A DNA stretch of 64,000 nucleotides from Ruminococcaceae bacterium YRB3002 (GCA_900099715.1 FMTG01000002.1:310001-374000), one strand, 5' to 3'; shown: positions 45,026-54,504, numbered from the stretch's first letter. Notes: generated by a model not told the origin, from the letters alone. Translations and numbers: made by a program.

Positions 45026-46000
45026 ATGGAGACTTTCCCTATACTGGATAACTACTGTAACTATATGCTGGCTGTTCTTGGCAGGTCGGAACTGACTGTC
45101 AAAGAGTACCGTTATGACCTCATCTGTTTCTTCAGATTCTATAAGAAAGATCACCATATGGTGCCTCAGGAGACCGAATTTGATCAGATAGATATATCAG
45201 ATGTCGATGAGAAACTAATAGGCAGGATCACAACTGATGACCTTCTTGTATTTCTTATCTGGCTTTCCAGAGAGCGTAAACTCTCTAACTCTTCAAGAGC
45301 CAGAAGGATCGCTACGCTTAAGAGTTTCTTTAAGTACCTGCATTCCAAGAAACACATAATACCTTCTAATCCCGCTTATGATCTGGAGACGCCAAAGATC
45401 GGCAAGCGTAATCCTAAGTACCTTACCCTCGATCAAAGCAAGGAACTGCTTGAACAGGCATATAATTCGCCCAAGGAGACAAGCGAGAGGGATTATTGCA
45501 TTGTAACTCTTTTCCTTAATTGCGGCATGCGTCTGTCAGAACTCCGTGGGATCGATATTGATGACATTCATGGCGATGTCCTCACTGTTATAGGTAAAGG
45601 CAATAAAGAGCGGACCATTTACCTTAATCAGGCATGCCTGGATGCTATAGATGAATGGATGGCGAAGAGGGCCACAATGAAGATAAAGCCTGCACACAGT
45701 AAAGCGCTTTTTATTTCCAAACGCGGCACAAGAATATCTGATGACATGATACAGATAGTGATAAAAGACCTGTTGGCGCAGGCAGGGATCGACACTAAAG
45801 TATATTCAGTTCACAAATTGAGACATACCGCCGCGACGCTGATGTACAAGTACGGACAGGTGGATATCCGTAATCTGCAGATGATTCTCGGACACCAGAG
45901 TGTATCAACCACACAGATATATACTCATGTGGACGATGAGCAGCTCAGAGAGGCAGTTAAGAAAAACCCTCTGTCCGGATTTAAGCCTGACGACGAATGA
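45026..46000 (+). CDS. Tyrosine recombinase, XerC/XerD type
   Basis: A 324-residue site-specific recombinase. An N-terminal SAM-like core-binding domain (about 1-110) is followed by the catalytic domain with all key residues: Arg in CGMRLSELRG, Lys in GKGNKERTIY, HKLRH and the LGHQSVSTTQIYTH segment with the nucleophile Tyr. The length and lack of phage genes around it favour a housekeeping Xer protein resolving chromosome dimers; whether XerC or XerD is open. The ATG at 45026 has GAGGTG just before it. No dif or att site is recognisable here. Confidence 0.88.
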   Translation: METFPILDNYCNYMLAVLGRSELTVKEYRYDLICFFRFYKKDHHMVPQETEFDQIDISDVDEKLIGRITTDDLLVFLIWLSRERKLSNSSRARRIATLKSFFKYLHSKKHIIPSNPAYDLETPKIGKRNPKYLTLDQSKELLEQAYNSPKETSERDYCIVTLFLNCGMRLSELRGIDIDDIHGDVLTVIGKGNKERTIYLNQACLDAIDEWMAKRATMKIKPAHSKALFISKRGTRISDDMIQIVIKDLLAQAGIDTKVYSVHKLRHTAATLMYKYGQVDIRNLQMILGHQSVSTTQIYTHVDDEQLREAVKKNPLSGFKPDDE

Positions 46001-46813
46001 TCATCCTCTTGTTGCAGAAGGCTCGGTGGAATCGTCTGACGCTTCAGTCTCCCCTTCACTTGTCTGGGCCGTGTTTGGCATAGGATATGTATTCTCAGAC
46101 TCTTCAGAGGACTCGCCGGTATCTGATGTTGTGGCATTCGGATCAAGCGTCTCGATATACCCGGCAGCAGCGGTCTTCTCTTTCTGATAGAAACTCTTGT
46201 TAATATCCGGATTAAGAGGATAAAATCCCATTGCCGTCATATACTTCTCCTGAAGTGAATTAGTCTCGAATATTGCCTGTTCATCAACGAGTTTATCATT
46301 GGAATAAGGAACCTTGATAGCAGCCCAGCTGACAAGCCATATGATAAGTGATACAAGGATAACTTCCGCAACAAGAAGAGGTGTAACCGGGAATACATCC
46401 ATATATTTACGCATGGACTGTGATGAGCTCTGTTTATGTGAATCAGAAGATATAAACTCAGCCATCTTGAAACTCTTGGAATCGATCCTTGCAAGGATCT
46501 TGTCCAACATAGAATTTCTTGTGTATTCATCAAGAAGTCTCGGCGCGAAAGTGATGTTATCGGGTAAAGGATACTGCTCGACTATATCCTTGGCATTCTT
46601 GAGAAGGATATCACCAAATACAAAGATAACATCCTCCGCCGCAACACTCTCACGTTTGGAGTAGATCTCCTGATATGATTTGATAATAGCATTCTCTGCC
46701 CTTGTAGTCTCTTTTGTAATGTCAAACACGGACGGATAGACCATCGTGACAGTCTGGTTATAGAAGTCGACGATATTATCCCTGGTCAATACCTGATTCC
46801 ACATCTCAGCCAT
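46001..46813 (-). CDS. Membrane-tethered protein with a sigma-region-2-like N-terminus
   Basis: A 270-residue protein with one membrane helix at about 141-163. The cytoplasmic N-terminus (about 8-60) is reminiscent of region 2 of ECF sigma factors (FYNQTVTMVYPSV, then TRAENAIIKSYQEIYSK in place of the usual AEDIVQ-type helix), but key residues are changed and no region 4 is seen, so this is a weak resemblance. The C-terminal 105 residues are outside, with a Ser/Thr/Glu-rich tail. Its ATG overlaps the end of the 892-residue gene by eight bases (start with GGAGG eight bases upstream), so the two are translationally coupled. Confidence 0.6.
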   Translation of the reverse strand: MAEMWNQVLTRDNIVDFYNQTVTMVYPSVFDITKETTRAENAIIKSYQEIYSKRESVAAEDVIFVFGDILLKNAKDIVEQYPLPDNITFAPRLLDEYTRNSMLDKILARIDSKSFKMAEFISSDSHKQSSSQSMRKYMDVFPVTPLLVAEVILVSLIIWLVSWAAIKVPYSNDKLVDEQAIFETNSLQEKYMTAMGFYPLNPDINKSFYQKEKTAAAGYIETLDPNATTSDTGESSEESENTYPMPNTAQTSEGETEASDDSTEPSATRG

Positions 46814-49484
46814 TCTGACCACCTCCATAATAAGGATCGTAGGGCATCTGAGGTTCGGCGGGAACTGCAGGCTGCATCTGCTGTGCAGGCTGCTGCTGAA
46901 CCGGCTGCTCAGGCTTTACAGGCTTCTGTGCCTGCTGTTTGCCTTTGCTCTTTTTCTTACCATCACCTACGTAATATGAGAATCCGGACATCGGATACAG
47001 ATAACCGATTATCGCGATTATTATTGTAATAACCAGGAATACTATCCTAAGCTGATTCAGGGCAAGAGCCACCATGTAAACCGGGATCATTATCATGATG
47101 CCTGCCAGGAGTGTAAGCTCGCAGGCTCTCTTGAAATTGATCCTTGCTCCTTTGCCGAGCAGTTCGTAAAGATCATATACATATGTGTAGTCATGGATAC
47201 CGAGACTGAATCCGAAGAGTGCACATGATGCAACGAGCATCTTGGCTGTTGGAAGCAGTGCGAACAGCAGCATTCCGACCATAGCCGAGGTAGTCTGTAT
47301 CAGAACCCTGTTGCGTGAGGTCATGAGATAAGCAAGCCTTGTCTTTACAAGCAATGCGGTAAAGATAGCCATGAAAGCCGCCACAAGATAATAGAATGCT
47401 GATGTGGCAATAGGAATATTAACCTTCTCAAGGAAATTGGGCATGAAGATCAGCAGGAATGATATTATCATTCCCGGTATGGTTATTGAGGACATCAGGA
47501 ACCTTCCCACATTCTTCATCGAGAAAAGCTGCAGCCACCTGCTGACAGGCAGGAATGATTCCTTTACTACGGTATTTCCCTTCATAAAATAGATCATTCC
47601 CAACGATGTAAGAATGAGCGTTGCACCGCAAATGATCGCAACTATCATGAGCCCGAATCTCTCATAGCATATGCCTGCAACGACACTGCCTACTGAGACT
47701 CCAAGGAAATAAGCAGATTCCTGAATATTGTGAATCGTCCTGTCCTCGAAATTCTTGTATCCGAGCTTGCCTGCATTGAGTCTGTAATCTCTGAGATAGT
47801 CAAACGGCATTCCGAAGCAGAATCCGATCGGCAGCATGAAGCACATCATCACATAAGCATTATCGAGTATACCGGCCAGCAAAGCAAAGAAATAACCTAT
47901 CGCAGTAACGAACATCAGAGCGATCCTTGAGGTCAGCCTGCTCTTTATCAGTCTCTTTGCAGTTGCAAATCCGAAATATCCGTATGCAAAGAATGCGACA
48001 CCGACTGCAATTATCAGCTGCACGATCCATGGATTCATATCATCAGGCAGCCGCTCTTTTATGAAAAGAGCATAGATCACAGGGATCATGAAAGAACCCA
48101 TCGCAGTAAAGAATGACAGGAATCTGTTGGCATTTGCTCCATACATGACGAGTATCGGAGCATTTCCGGAGATGCCGCGCGTTATGGTGGTAACAAGCAG
48201 ATTAAGCTCAAATATGATGATAGCCATAGATATCGCGATAGATATTATGGTGAAGATCCAGCTGAGCGACATGCCGTTGACCGATGATTCAAAATCATCT
48301 CTCGCCATTCTTAATTCAAGTATGCCGGCTACTGTGTTATCCGATGACAGAATAGGAGACAGTGCAGCTACATAACTGGTACCGCTGTCAGTTCTGGCTG
48401 TAAAGGCAGTCTGCTGAAGATCAAAGCAGTTAATGTATTTGTCATTGGCGCCTGACAGATAATAAGGCTCTGTCGGATTGCTGACTGATGACGAATAGAA
48501 TCTAAGGAATGAATCCCCTGCCTTCGTGAAAATGTCAACGAGGAAATCCTTGCCTTCAGCATATGAATAAAGCGGAAGAGGATACTGCATACCTTCATGC
48601 AGATCCTGATAGCCAAGCACAGACGATGATGCAACACACACCTTCTGCATATAGTCGGCTCTCTCTGATTCAAGAGCCGTAACATATGTATTGGACAGCT
48701 GATTTGACATAACAAGCAATACAACAAGGACAATTGAGAAACAGTAACCGATGGTCGAAGACATCAGTCTCTTCTCCCTGCCGCGCTGTGTCTCACCGGT
48801 ATTGGAACCGCCCTTTCCCTGCTTGTTGCGTAAGAACCTTATGAATATCTCCTGGAGTGTAAACAGAACAATACCTGAAGCAATACAGATGATCACCGAG
48901 ATGAAGATCCTGCTCTCGATTGAATTGCCAAGTTCGTTAAGTCCCTTGAAAGTACACTTGTACTCAAACACGCCGACACACATGCCTGTATCGTCTGTGA
49001 TCGGAACGAGAATGCTGTCGCTTATATCGTCAGACTTGACCTGCGGAGCGAATGTTCCGGTAAGCCACTCTGAAATATCTGAGCTTGCCACCTCGAATTC
49101 AGAAGCATCCTTACCGTTGCTCAGCAGAAGAGTAAGATTGCCGTTAGTATAACTGAAAAGAGCATATGATTCTTCTGAGAGTTTCTCTGAAGTAGTGTCT
49201 GCAAGCATGAGTTCGAATACAGAACCGTATTTGGAAGCGGCGGCAACCGGGTCTTCCTTCATATCGTTGCCGTTAAGTGTCATCTTAACCACGTCGCTAA
49301 CCTGATAGATCTTACGGTGGGATATAGTTTTGAACTCATCCTCATACTGTAATCTCATGTGGTGGACCGCAAATGATACGGACAGAACAGATACGAGAAC
49401 AGATACGATGATGAGTATCACATACCTCACGATACTGTTGAACATATCGGAACGGTTATCATTATAATCACGCCTGTCAGCCAT
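46806..49484 (-). CDS. Double-sensor MFS-like membrane protein
   Basis: An 892-residue protein. A first helix (about 18-40) leads to an extracytoplasmic domain (41-190), then helices at 193-216 and 244-262, a second extracytoplasmic domain (263-404), helix 406-432 and about ten more helices to residue 830 that resemble a major facilitator (for example GFCFGMPFDYLRDYRLNAG between helices). The two outer domains have the size and flanking helices of Cache/PAS-like sensors. The tail (about 835-892) is Pro/Gln-rich. I know no described protein with this order. AGGAG precedes the ATG. It is coupled to the sigma-like gene behind it. Confidence 0.7.
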   Translation of the reverse strand: MADRRDYNDNRSDMFNSIVRYVILIIVSVLVSVLSVSFAVHHMRLQYEDEFKTISHRKIYQVSDVVKMTLNGNDMKEDPVAAASKYGSVFELMLADTTSEKLSEESYALFSYTNGNLTLLLSNGKDASEFEVASSDISEWLTGTFAPQVKSDDISDSILVPITDDTGMCVGVFEYKCTFKGLNELGNSIESRIFISVIICIASGIVLFTLQEIFIRFLRNKQGKGGSNTGETQRGREKRLMSSTIGYCFSIVLVVLLVMSNQLSNTYVTALESERADYMQKVCVASSSVLGYQDLHEGMQYPLPLYSYAEGKDFLVDIFTKAGDSFLRFYSSSVSNPTEPYYLSGANDKYINCFDLQQTAFTARTDSGTSYVAALSPILSSDNTVAGILELRMARDDFESSVNGMSLSWIFTIISIAISMAIIIFELNLLVTTITRGISGNAPILVMYGANANRFLSFFTAMGSFMIPVIYALFIKERLPDDMNPWIVQLIIAVGVAFFAYGYFGFATAKRLIKSRLTSRIALMFVTAIGYFFALLAGILDNAYVMMCFMLPIGFCFGMPFDYLRDYRLNAGKLGYKNFEDRTIHNIQESAYFLGVSVGSVVAGICYERFGLMIVAIICGATLILTSLGMIYFMKGNTVVKESFLPVSRWLQLFSMKNVGRFLMSSITIPGMIISFLLIFMPNFLEKVNIPIATSAFYYLVAAFMAIFTALLVKTRLAYLMTSRNRVLIQTTSAMVGMLLFALLPTAKMLVASCALFGFSLGIHDYTYVYDLYELLGKGARINFKRACELTLLAGIMIMIPVYMVALALNQLRIVFLVITIIIAIIGYLYPMSGFSYYVGDGKKKSKGKQQAQKPVKPEQPVQQQPAQQMQPAVPAEPQMPYDPYYGGGQNG

Positions 49485-49546
49485 TGTTGTATCTCCTGAT
49501 CAAACAAGTCTCGTATTATTATACAATAAAAAAGCATGAAATAATG

Positions 49547-50908
49547 TTAAGTTGTCGGGACAATACCGACAATAAACAATATGAGTATTAACACCGGGAG
49601 AATAAATGTCAGATAGATCCTGGCTCCCGTGCTGAAGGTTATACCCTTGCCTGTATTGGCCTCCTTAAGGAATCCTTTATATCCCCATCCCTTTTTCAGC
49701 ACGCAGAAAAGAAGAAATACCAGAGACCCTAATGGAAGGAGAATGCTGCTTACAATAAAATCCTCACTGTCCAGCACATCCCTGTTGCCGATAAATGTCA
49801 TCCCTTTCAAAAGGTTAGTTCCGAATACGCAGGGCAGGCTTCCGGTAATGACAATGATCATATTGATCAATACAGACTTTTTTCTTGACCAGCCCAGATT
49901 ATCCATAAGCGATACGACAAGATTCTCAAAAACGGCAGTAATAGTCGAGAAACTTGCGAAAGTCATGAACAGAAAGAACATGGATCCCCAGATGCGTCCA
50001 TATGGCATGTTGGCAAATATGTGAGGCAATGTAATAAAGATCAGCGACGGACCCTGCTCAGGTTCTATATCATAGGTAAAACACGCGGGAAAAATGATCA
50101 GACCGGATACAATAGCTACAAACGTATCAAGAGCGCAGATCTTTACGGATTCACCTCCAAGTGTATAGTCACGTGACATATAGCTTCCGAATATTTCCAT
50201 CGCTCCGATACCGAGACTTAAAGTGAAAAAAGCCTGCGTCATGGCGGAAGTTATCACCTTAAAGAACCCGATTTCCCATACTTTTTTCCAGTCAGGAAGA
50301 AGGTAAAAACTGATTCCTTCGGAGGCCTTGTCCAGAGTCAGACTGTTAACAGCCAGTATGAGTATAAGACCAAGAAGTCCTGTCATCATTATCTTTGTTA
50401 CACGCTCCAGTCCTTTCTGTACGCCAAACAAAAGAACGGCGAATCCAAGTACGATAACTGCAACAGTAAAGGTCAGATTCTGAAGCGGATCCGACAGCAG
50501 CTCGCTGAACATCTCGGCTTCACTTCCCTGTTCGGATACGCTGAATACACCGCTTGCAAACTTAAAGAAATAAGCCATCATCCAGCCGGACACTGTGGAA
50601 TAATACATCATGAGAAGATAACAGCCTGCCAGACAGACATACCCGTAAAGATGCCATCTGGATCCGGATGGTTCAAGTCTCCTGAATGCATTGACACAGG
50701 TGCTGCCTCCTCCCCTGCCGACAGCCAGTTCCATCGACAGGATCGGAATGCCCATAATCACGAGAAAAAGCAGATACATAAGGACAAAAATGGCACCGCC
50801 ATTCTGTCCTGCAACATAAGGAAATTTCCATACATTGCCAATGCCGATAGCACACCCCGCACTGACAAGAATGAACCCTAATCTGCTGGCAAAACCCTCT
50901 CTGGCCAT
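49547..50908 (-). CDS. Sodium-dependent transporter, NSS (SNF) family
   Basis: A 453-residue member of the neurotransmitter:sodium symporter family, which imports amino acids with Na+. The first helix holds the ion/substrate motif GCAIGIGNVWKFPYVAGQNGG and the GIPILSMELAVGR segment follows. About 11-12 helices are predicted. The substrate is unknown; bacterial members take up tryptophan, leucine or tyrosine. AGGAG precedes the ATG. It lies between the sensor gene and a tRNA pair. Confidence 0.92.
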   Translation of the reverse strand: MAREGFASRLGFILVSAGCAIGIGNVWKFPYVAGQNGGAIFVLMYLLFLVIMGIPILSMELAVGRGGGSTCVNAFRRLEPSGSRWHLYGYVCLAGCYLLMMYYSTVSGWMMAYFFKFASGVFSVSEQGSEAEMFSELLSDPLQNLTFTVAVIVLGFAVLLFGVQKGLERVTKIMMTGLLGLILILAVNSLTLDKASEGISFYLLPDWKKVWEIGFFKVITSAMTQAFFTLSLGIGAMEIFGSYMSRDYTLGGESVKICALDTFVAIVSGLIIFPACFTYDIEPEQGPSLIFITLPHIFANMPYGRIWGSMFFLFMTFASFSTITAVFENLVVSLMDNLGWSRKKSVLINMIIVITGSLPCVFGTNLLKGMTFIGNRDVLDSEDFIVSSILLPLGSLVFLLFCVLKKGWGYKGFLKEANTGKGITFSTGARIYLTFILPVLILILFIVGIVPTT

Positions 50909-50948
50909 AAGCTGCTCCTGTTAGCATGCTGCGGTTACGCGCCGAAAA

Positions 50949-50979
50949 TGATAAGATCCCCGACCTAAGATCGGGGATC
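50949..50979 (-). terminator. Terminator after tRNA-fMet
   Basis: A nine-bp perfect stem GATCCCCGA/TCGGGGATC (50955-50963 with 50971-50979) lies three bases after the tRNA CCA end, followed on the minus strand by TTATCATTTTC. Confidence 0.8.
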
Positions 50980-50982
50980 TGC

Positions 50983-51059
50983 TGGTTGCGGAGGCGGGAC
51001 TCGAACCTCGCGACCTCCGGGTTATGAGCCCGGCAAGCTACCAACTGCTCCACTCCGCG
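50983..51059 (-). tRNA. Initiator tRNA-fMet (CAT)
   Basis: Minus-strand cloverleaf beginning CGCGGAG, with the initiator marks: unpaired C1-A72 at the acceptor end and three G-C pairs at the foot of the anticodon stem (GGGCTCATAACCC). CCA is encoded. Confidence 0.96.
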
Positions 51060-51085
51060 TGTTAGATATCTGCATTCCGGAATAA

Positions 51086-51172
51086 TGGTGCTCGTGACCG
51101 GACTTGAACCGGTACGGATTTTACTCCGACGGATTTTAAGTCCGTTGTGTCTGCCAATTCCACCACACGAGC
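51086..51172 (-). tRNA. tRNA-Leu (TAA)
   Basis: Minus-strand class II cloverleaf with acceptor GCTCGTG, D-arm TGGTGGAATTGGCAGACAC, anticodon TAA in ACTTAAAAT, a long variable arm, T-loop GGTTCAAGTCC and encoded CCA. First of the pair with tRNA-fMet. Confidence 0.95.
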
Positions 51173-51193
51173 CTATCCGTTTAATGCCCGCTA

Positions 51194-51222
51194 ATAATAA
51201 CACCGCGTATTATTTATGTCAA
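51194..51222 (-). promoter_or_regulatory. Promoter of tRNA-Leu/tRNA-fMet
   Basis: TTGACA (51217-51222) and TATTAT (51194-51199) on the minus strand, 17 bases apart; a near-consensus strong promoter. Confidence 0.85.
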
Positions 51223-51325
51223 GTTCTGCGTTTGTGCGTGCAATCTAATTGTAATTGCAAATAGTTTCGAAGAGAATTAATATTATAATAATGCTATATA
51301 TCATTGTATGAGAGGTATTTAACAC

Positions 51326-53314
51326 ATGTTGCGCGATCCTAACGAGAACAACAACGATGGTAAGAAGAAGGAAGATAAGCTCCTTCATGCGGATGAGGCA
51401 AACAAGAGCGTTACTGATGACGTAAAGGCAAATGAGAATTCCCTGTTCGGCAAAGAAGAGGAACCCAAGGCTGATCATGGTCACGATTCACTCTTTGACA
51501 GCAGTTTTACTGATGATGATGGACATGTATCATCATCTTTTGCAATATCATTTAAGGCAAATGACCCTGTAAATACTGTTTCAGATAAGCTTAAGGAGGA
51601 AGAGACCAATGCTGCGGCTCCCGTTGCTGATGCCTCTGCTCCCCTTCAGTTTGATGACGATCTTGCCGATTTTGAATTCGACAGTTCTGTATCTGCATTT
51701 AAGCCGCTCGGAGGTGCACCCGCACCTGAGCATGTAACAAAGCCTGCTTCTGCAGAGCCTGCTAAGAAAGAGACTCCTGCACCTGCGAAGGAGACACCTA
51801 AGGTCACAGAAGAACCCAAGCCTGCTGATCCGTTCGAGGGTATTGATGATGTTGAGAAGCCTAAGTTCAACGATGAGGATGAAGACTTCATGCAGATGGC
51901 GGGTATGACCGATTCCAAGGATGACAGACTGTTCACTTCAGGTGACGATCTTGACTATGCTACTTCAAGCAAGGATGCACCCAAGAGTCCTTTCGCTCAT
52001 GCCGAGAAGCCTGAGGATCCCAAGGCTAAGGACATTGATATTCCCTCTACAACGGAGGCTTCTACAATAAAGACATACGGTACTGTATCTTCCGGAGTTA
52101 ATGCTTTCAAGAAAGTTACTCCTGAGCCGGAGGCCGCGCCCGCGCCTGTAACAGCAGCTGAACCTGCACCTGCAGCTGATGCTCAGAAGGATCCTGTACA
52201 GCAGGATGGATCTGCTAAGGCTGATTCCGGTGACAGCAATAATGATAATAAGGCAGCTGTTGCTGCAACAGCTGCAGCAGTTGCTGCCGGTGCAGCAGCC
52301 GCGGCCGCAGCTGCTTCTGCAGCATCTGATAAGTCAAAGAACGCACCAGTGTCTTCTGCACTCAACACGCCTGCAACAAGACCGGCTGCAAGACCTCAGC
52401 CCCAGCAGAGACCTATCGCTTCGAGCTCAAGAGGTTTAAGACCGGGCACAGCCGAGAAGGCCGCTCCTGCCGCACCCAGGTCTTCTTCATCTTCTGCTGC
52501 AAAGATCGCACCTGTCTCACAGGTGAATGCTAAGAAAAAGCGCAGTGAACCCAAAGCCAAGAAAGATCCCGGAAAGGGCGGTCTTATTACTCTTGCAGTA
52601 GTAATCGCAGTGTTCCTCTGTGTGTTCCTTGTGCTCGATAATATTGACAAGATTACAAATGCTTTCAAGGGAAATAAGACCATAACGACAGTTACTACTG
52701 TGGATGAGGATGCAACATCTTCTACTTCCGCATCATCCAATTCTTCTGAGGCTGCTCCTGTGGTTACGGAGACGACGGAAACTACTGAAACTACTGAAAC
52801 AACAGCGGATACGTCGGCCACAACAACTGCTACAGAGGCGACAACAACTACGGCTGAGCCTACAACCACAACAACTGAGGCTACGACCACTACAACTACC
52901 GAAGCGACCACTACTGCAACAACTACGGAAGCCACAACACAGGCAACGACAGCCGCTACGACTGCTGATTCTTCCGCAGGTGTCAGAGTTGCAAATATGG
53001 GCACTTCCATAAAGCACTTCAAGAGAACTTCCAGCGGATTCAAATTTGATGTAATAATCAAGAACAGTTCGAATAAAACAGCCAGCCTGTCAGCATCTCT
53101 CAAGAACCTTACTATCACACTCTACTCTGATTCCAGGATCAAGAACCTGACTTCCAGCGGCTTCACATTCTCAAGAAACGGAAATACATTTACATGTTCT
53201 CCTGTTGACTGTACGATTCCTGCAGGAAGCTCAGTCACGATCAGTGTGAGCGTAACAACTTCCTCAAGACCTGCTCATTACGGTTATAACTACGCGTACT
53301 TCAAGTGGAAGTAA
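51326..53314 (+). CDS. Single-pass protein with long disordered inside and Thr-rich stalk
   Basis: A 662-residue protein. About residues 1-415 are acidic, Ala/Pro-rich and of low complexity, with a poly-Ala run at about 309-332, and have no signal peptide, so they should be cytoplasmic. A basic patch and one helix (about 418-442) cross the membrane. Outside follow a Thr/Glu-rich stalk (about 460-550, many TTTE/ATT units) and a 110-residue beta-rich domain with hydrophobic-polar alternation, NGNTFTCSP and IPAGSSVTISV, reminiscent of a carbohydrate-binding module of the CBM2 type but without a secure match. GAGAGG precedes the ATG. Function unknown. Confidence 0.75.
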   Translation: MLRDPNENNNDGKKKEDKLLHADEANKSVTDDVKANENSLFGKEEEPKADHGHDSLFDSSFTDDDGHVSSSFAISFKANDPVNTVSDKLKEEETNAAAPVADASAPLQFDDDLADFEFDSSVSAFKPLGGAPAPEHVTKPASAEPAKKETPAPAKETPKVTEEPKPADPFEGIDDVEKPKFNDEDEDFMQMAGMTDSKDDRLFTSGDDLDYATSSKDAPKSPFAHAEKPEDPKAKDIDIPSTTEASTIKTYGTVSSGVNAFKKVTPEPEAAPAPVTAAEPAPAADAQKDPVQQDGSAKADSGDSNNDNKAAVAATAAAVAAGAAAAAAAASAASDKSKNAPVSSALNTPATRPAARPQPQQRPIASSSRGLRPGTAEKAAPAAPRSSSSSAAKIAPVSQVNAKKKRSEPKAKKDPGKGGLITLAVVIAVFLCVFLVLDNIDKITNAFKGNKTITTVTTVDEDATSSTSASSNSSEAAPVVTETTETTETTETTADTSATTTATEATTTTAEPTTTTTEATTTTTTEATTTATTTEATTQATTAATTADSSAGVRVANMGTSIKHFKRTSSGFKFDVIIKNSSNKTASLSASLKNLTITLYSDSRIKNLTSSGFTFSRNGNTFTCSPVDCTIPAGSSVTISVSVTTSSRPAHYGYNYAYFKWK

Positions 53315-53340
53315 TCCGCTTCTGAAATTACAGGATCAAT

Positions 53341-53375
53341 AAACGGGATCGCATATGCGGTCCCGTTTAATTATT
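53341..53375 (+). terminator. Terminator after the Thr-stalk protein gene
   Basis: Stem AAACGGGA/TCCCGTTT with an inner CGCATATGCG, followed by AATTATT; about 26 bases after the stop. The minus-strand side also carries TTTATTGATCC, so it may serve prfB as well. Confidence 0.75.
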
Positions 53376-53389
53376 GCGTTAATTTCTTA

Positions 53390-54499
53390 TTACTTCTCTA
53401 TCTTCATTCCTGACAGGAAAGCTTCAATAAAGCCGTCAAGGTTGCCGTCCATGACACCGTCAACATCAACGACCTCATAACCTGTTCTGTGGTCCTTTAC
53501 CATAGTATACGGGCAGAAGATATATGATCTTATCTGAGATCCCCAGGCTATCTCCATCTGATTGCCTTTAAGGTCTTCGATCTTCTCCATCTGGGCAGCC
53601 TGTGCAAGCGCATAGAGCTTGGCCTTCAGCATCTTAATACAGGTCTCTCTGTTCTGAACCTGGGATCGCTCGGACTGACACGATACAACGACTCCTGTCG
53701 GCTCGTGTGTCATTCTGACTGCCGTATCAGTCTTGTTGATATGCTGGCCACCCTTACCGGTAGCCCTGTACGTATCTACCCTGACATCTTTCATGTCGAT
53801 CTTGATATCGATGGTATCGTCGAGTTCCGGCATAACCTCGCATGAAGCAAAAGATGTATGTCTTCTTCCTGACGAATCGAAAGGCGATATCCTGACAAGC
53901 CTGTGCACGCCAAGTTCTGATCTCAGAAAACCGTAAGCATTCTCACCTTCTATCATTACGGAGCAGCTCTTTATGCCGGCCACGTCACCTTCAAGGTATT
54001 CAAGCTCCTTGGTCGTATACCCGTGAGCCTCCGCCCATCTGAGATACATCCTGTACAGCATCGATACCCAATCCTGTGCCTCAGTACCGCCGGCACCGGC
54101 ATTCAGCGTGAGAATAGCATTATTCTTATCAAATTCCTGGGTAAGAAGAGTCTCCAGGCGCATCTTCTCATATTCGGCCTTAAGCTCCTCCAAGCCAGTT
54201 GTCAGTTCCTCAAGAGAACCAACGTCCTCTTCCTCATTCGCCAATTCACAGAGTGCGAGAAGGTCCTCCCTCTTATTGTGAAGCGAATTGAATCCGTCAA
54301 CTTTCTTCTGACGTCTTGCAAGATCTGTCTGCAATGCCTGAGCTTTATCAACGTCGTCCCAGAAGCCCGGTTCCTGGGTTCTGGCCTCAAGTTCACTGAT
54401 CTGAGTTATCACCTGGTCTATATGAAGAGATTCACGAAGCGCGGCGATCGGCTCTTCAAGGCCTTCAAGCTCAAGTCTGATGTTATCGAATTCAAGCAT
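53390..54499 (-). CDS. prfB: Peptide chain release factor 2
   Basis: Ends translation at UGA and UAA. The 369 residues include the SPF anticodon-like motif (SPFDSSGRRHTSF) and the catalytic GKGGQHINK. Most bacteria control RF2 by a +1 frameshift at an internal UGA near codon 25 (CTTTGAC). Here that place reads CTTCATATAGAC in one continuous frame, so there is no programmed frameshift. It starts five bases after the alaT-like stop and is probably in that operon. Confidence 0.96.
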   Translation of the reverse strand: MLEFDNIRLELEGLEEPIAALRESLHIDQVITQISELEARTQEPGFWDDVDKAQALQTDLARRQKKVDGFNSLHNKREDLLALCELANEEEDVGSLEELTTGLEELKAEYEKMRLETLLTQEFDKNNAILTLNAGAGGTEAQDWVSMLYRMYLRWAEAHGYTTKELEYLEGDVAGIKSCSVMIEGENAYGFLRSELGVHRLVRISPFDSSGRRHTSFASCEVMPELDDTIDIKIDMKDVRVDTYRATGKGGQHINKTDTAVRMTHEPTGVVVSCQSERSQVQNRETCIKMLKAKLYALAQAAQMEKIEDLKGNQMEIAWGSQIRSYIFCPYTMVKDHRTGYEVVDVDGVMDGNLDGFIEAFLSGMKIEK

Positions 54500-54504
54500 A
54501 ATGA

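Noticed and set aside
45026-46000. Integrase of a mobile element
   Set aside because: The recombinase has the length and residues of a housekeeping Xer protein, with no phage, conjugation or att-like repeats nearby; the tRNA genes in the region are intact and not flanked by partial copies.
52396-53118. 240-residue Val-rich open frame on the minus strand
   Set aside because: It mirrors the Thr-rich stalk (ACN codons read as Val on the other strand) and has no independent support.
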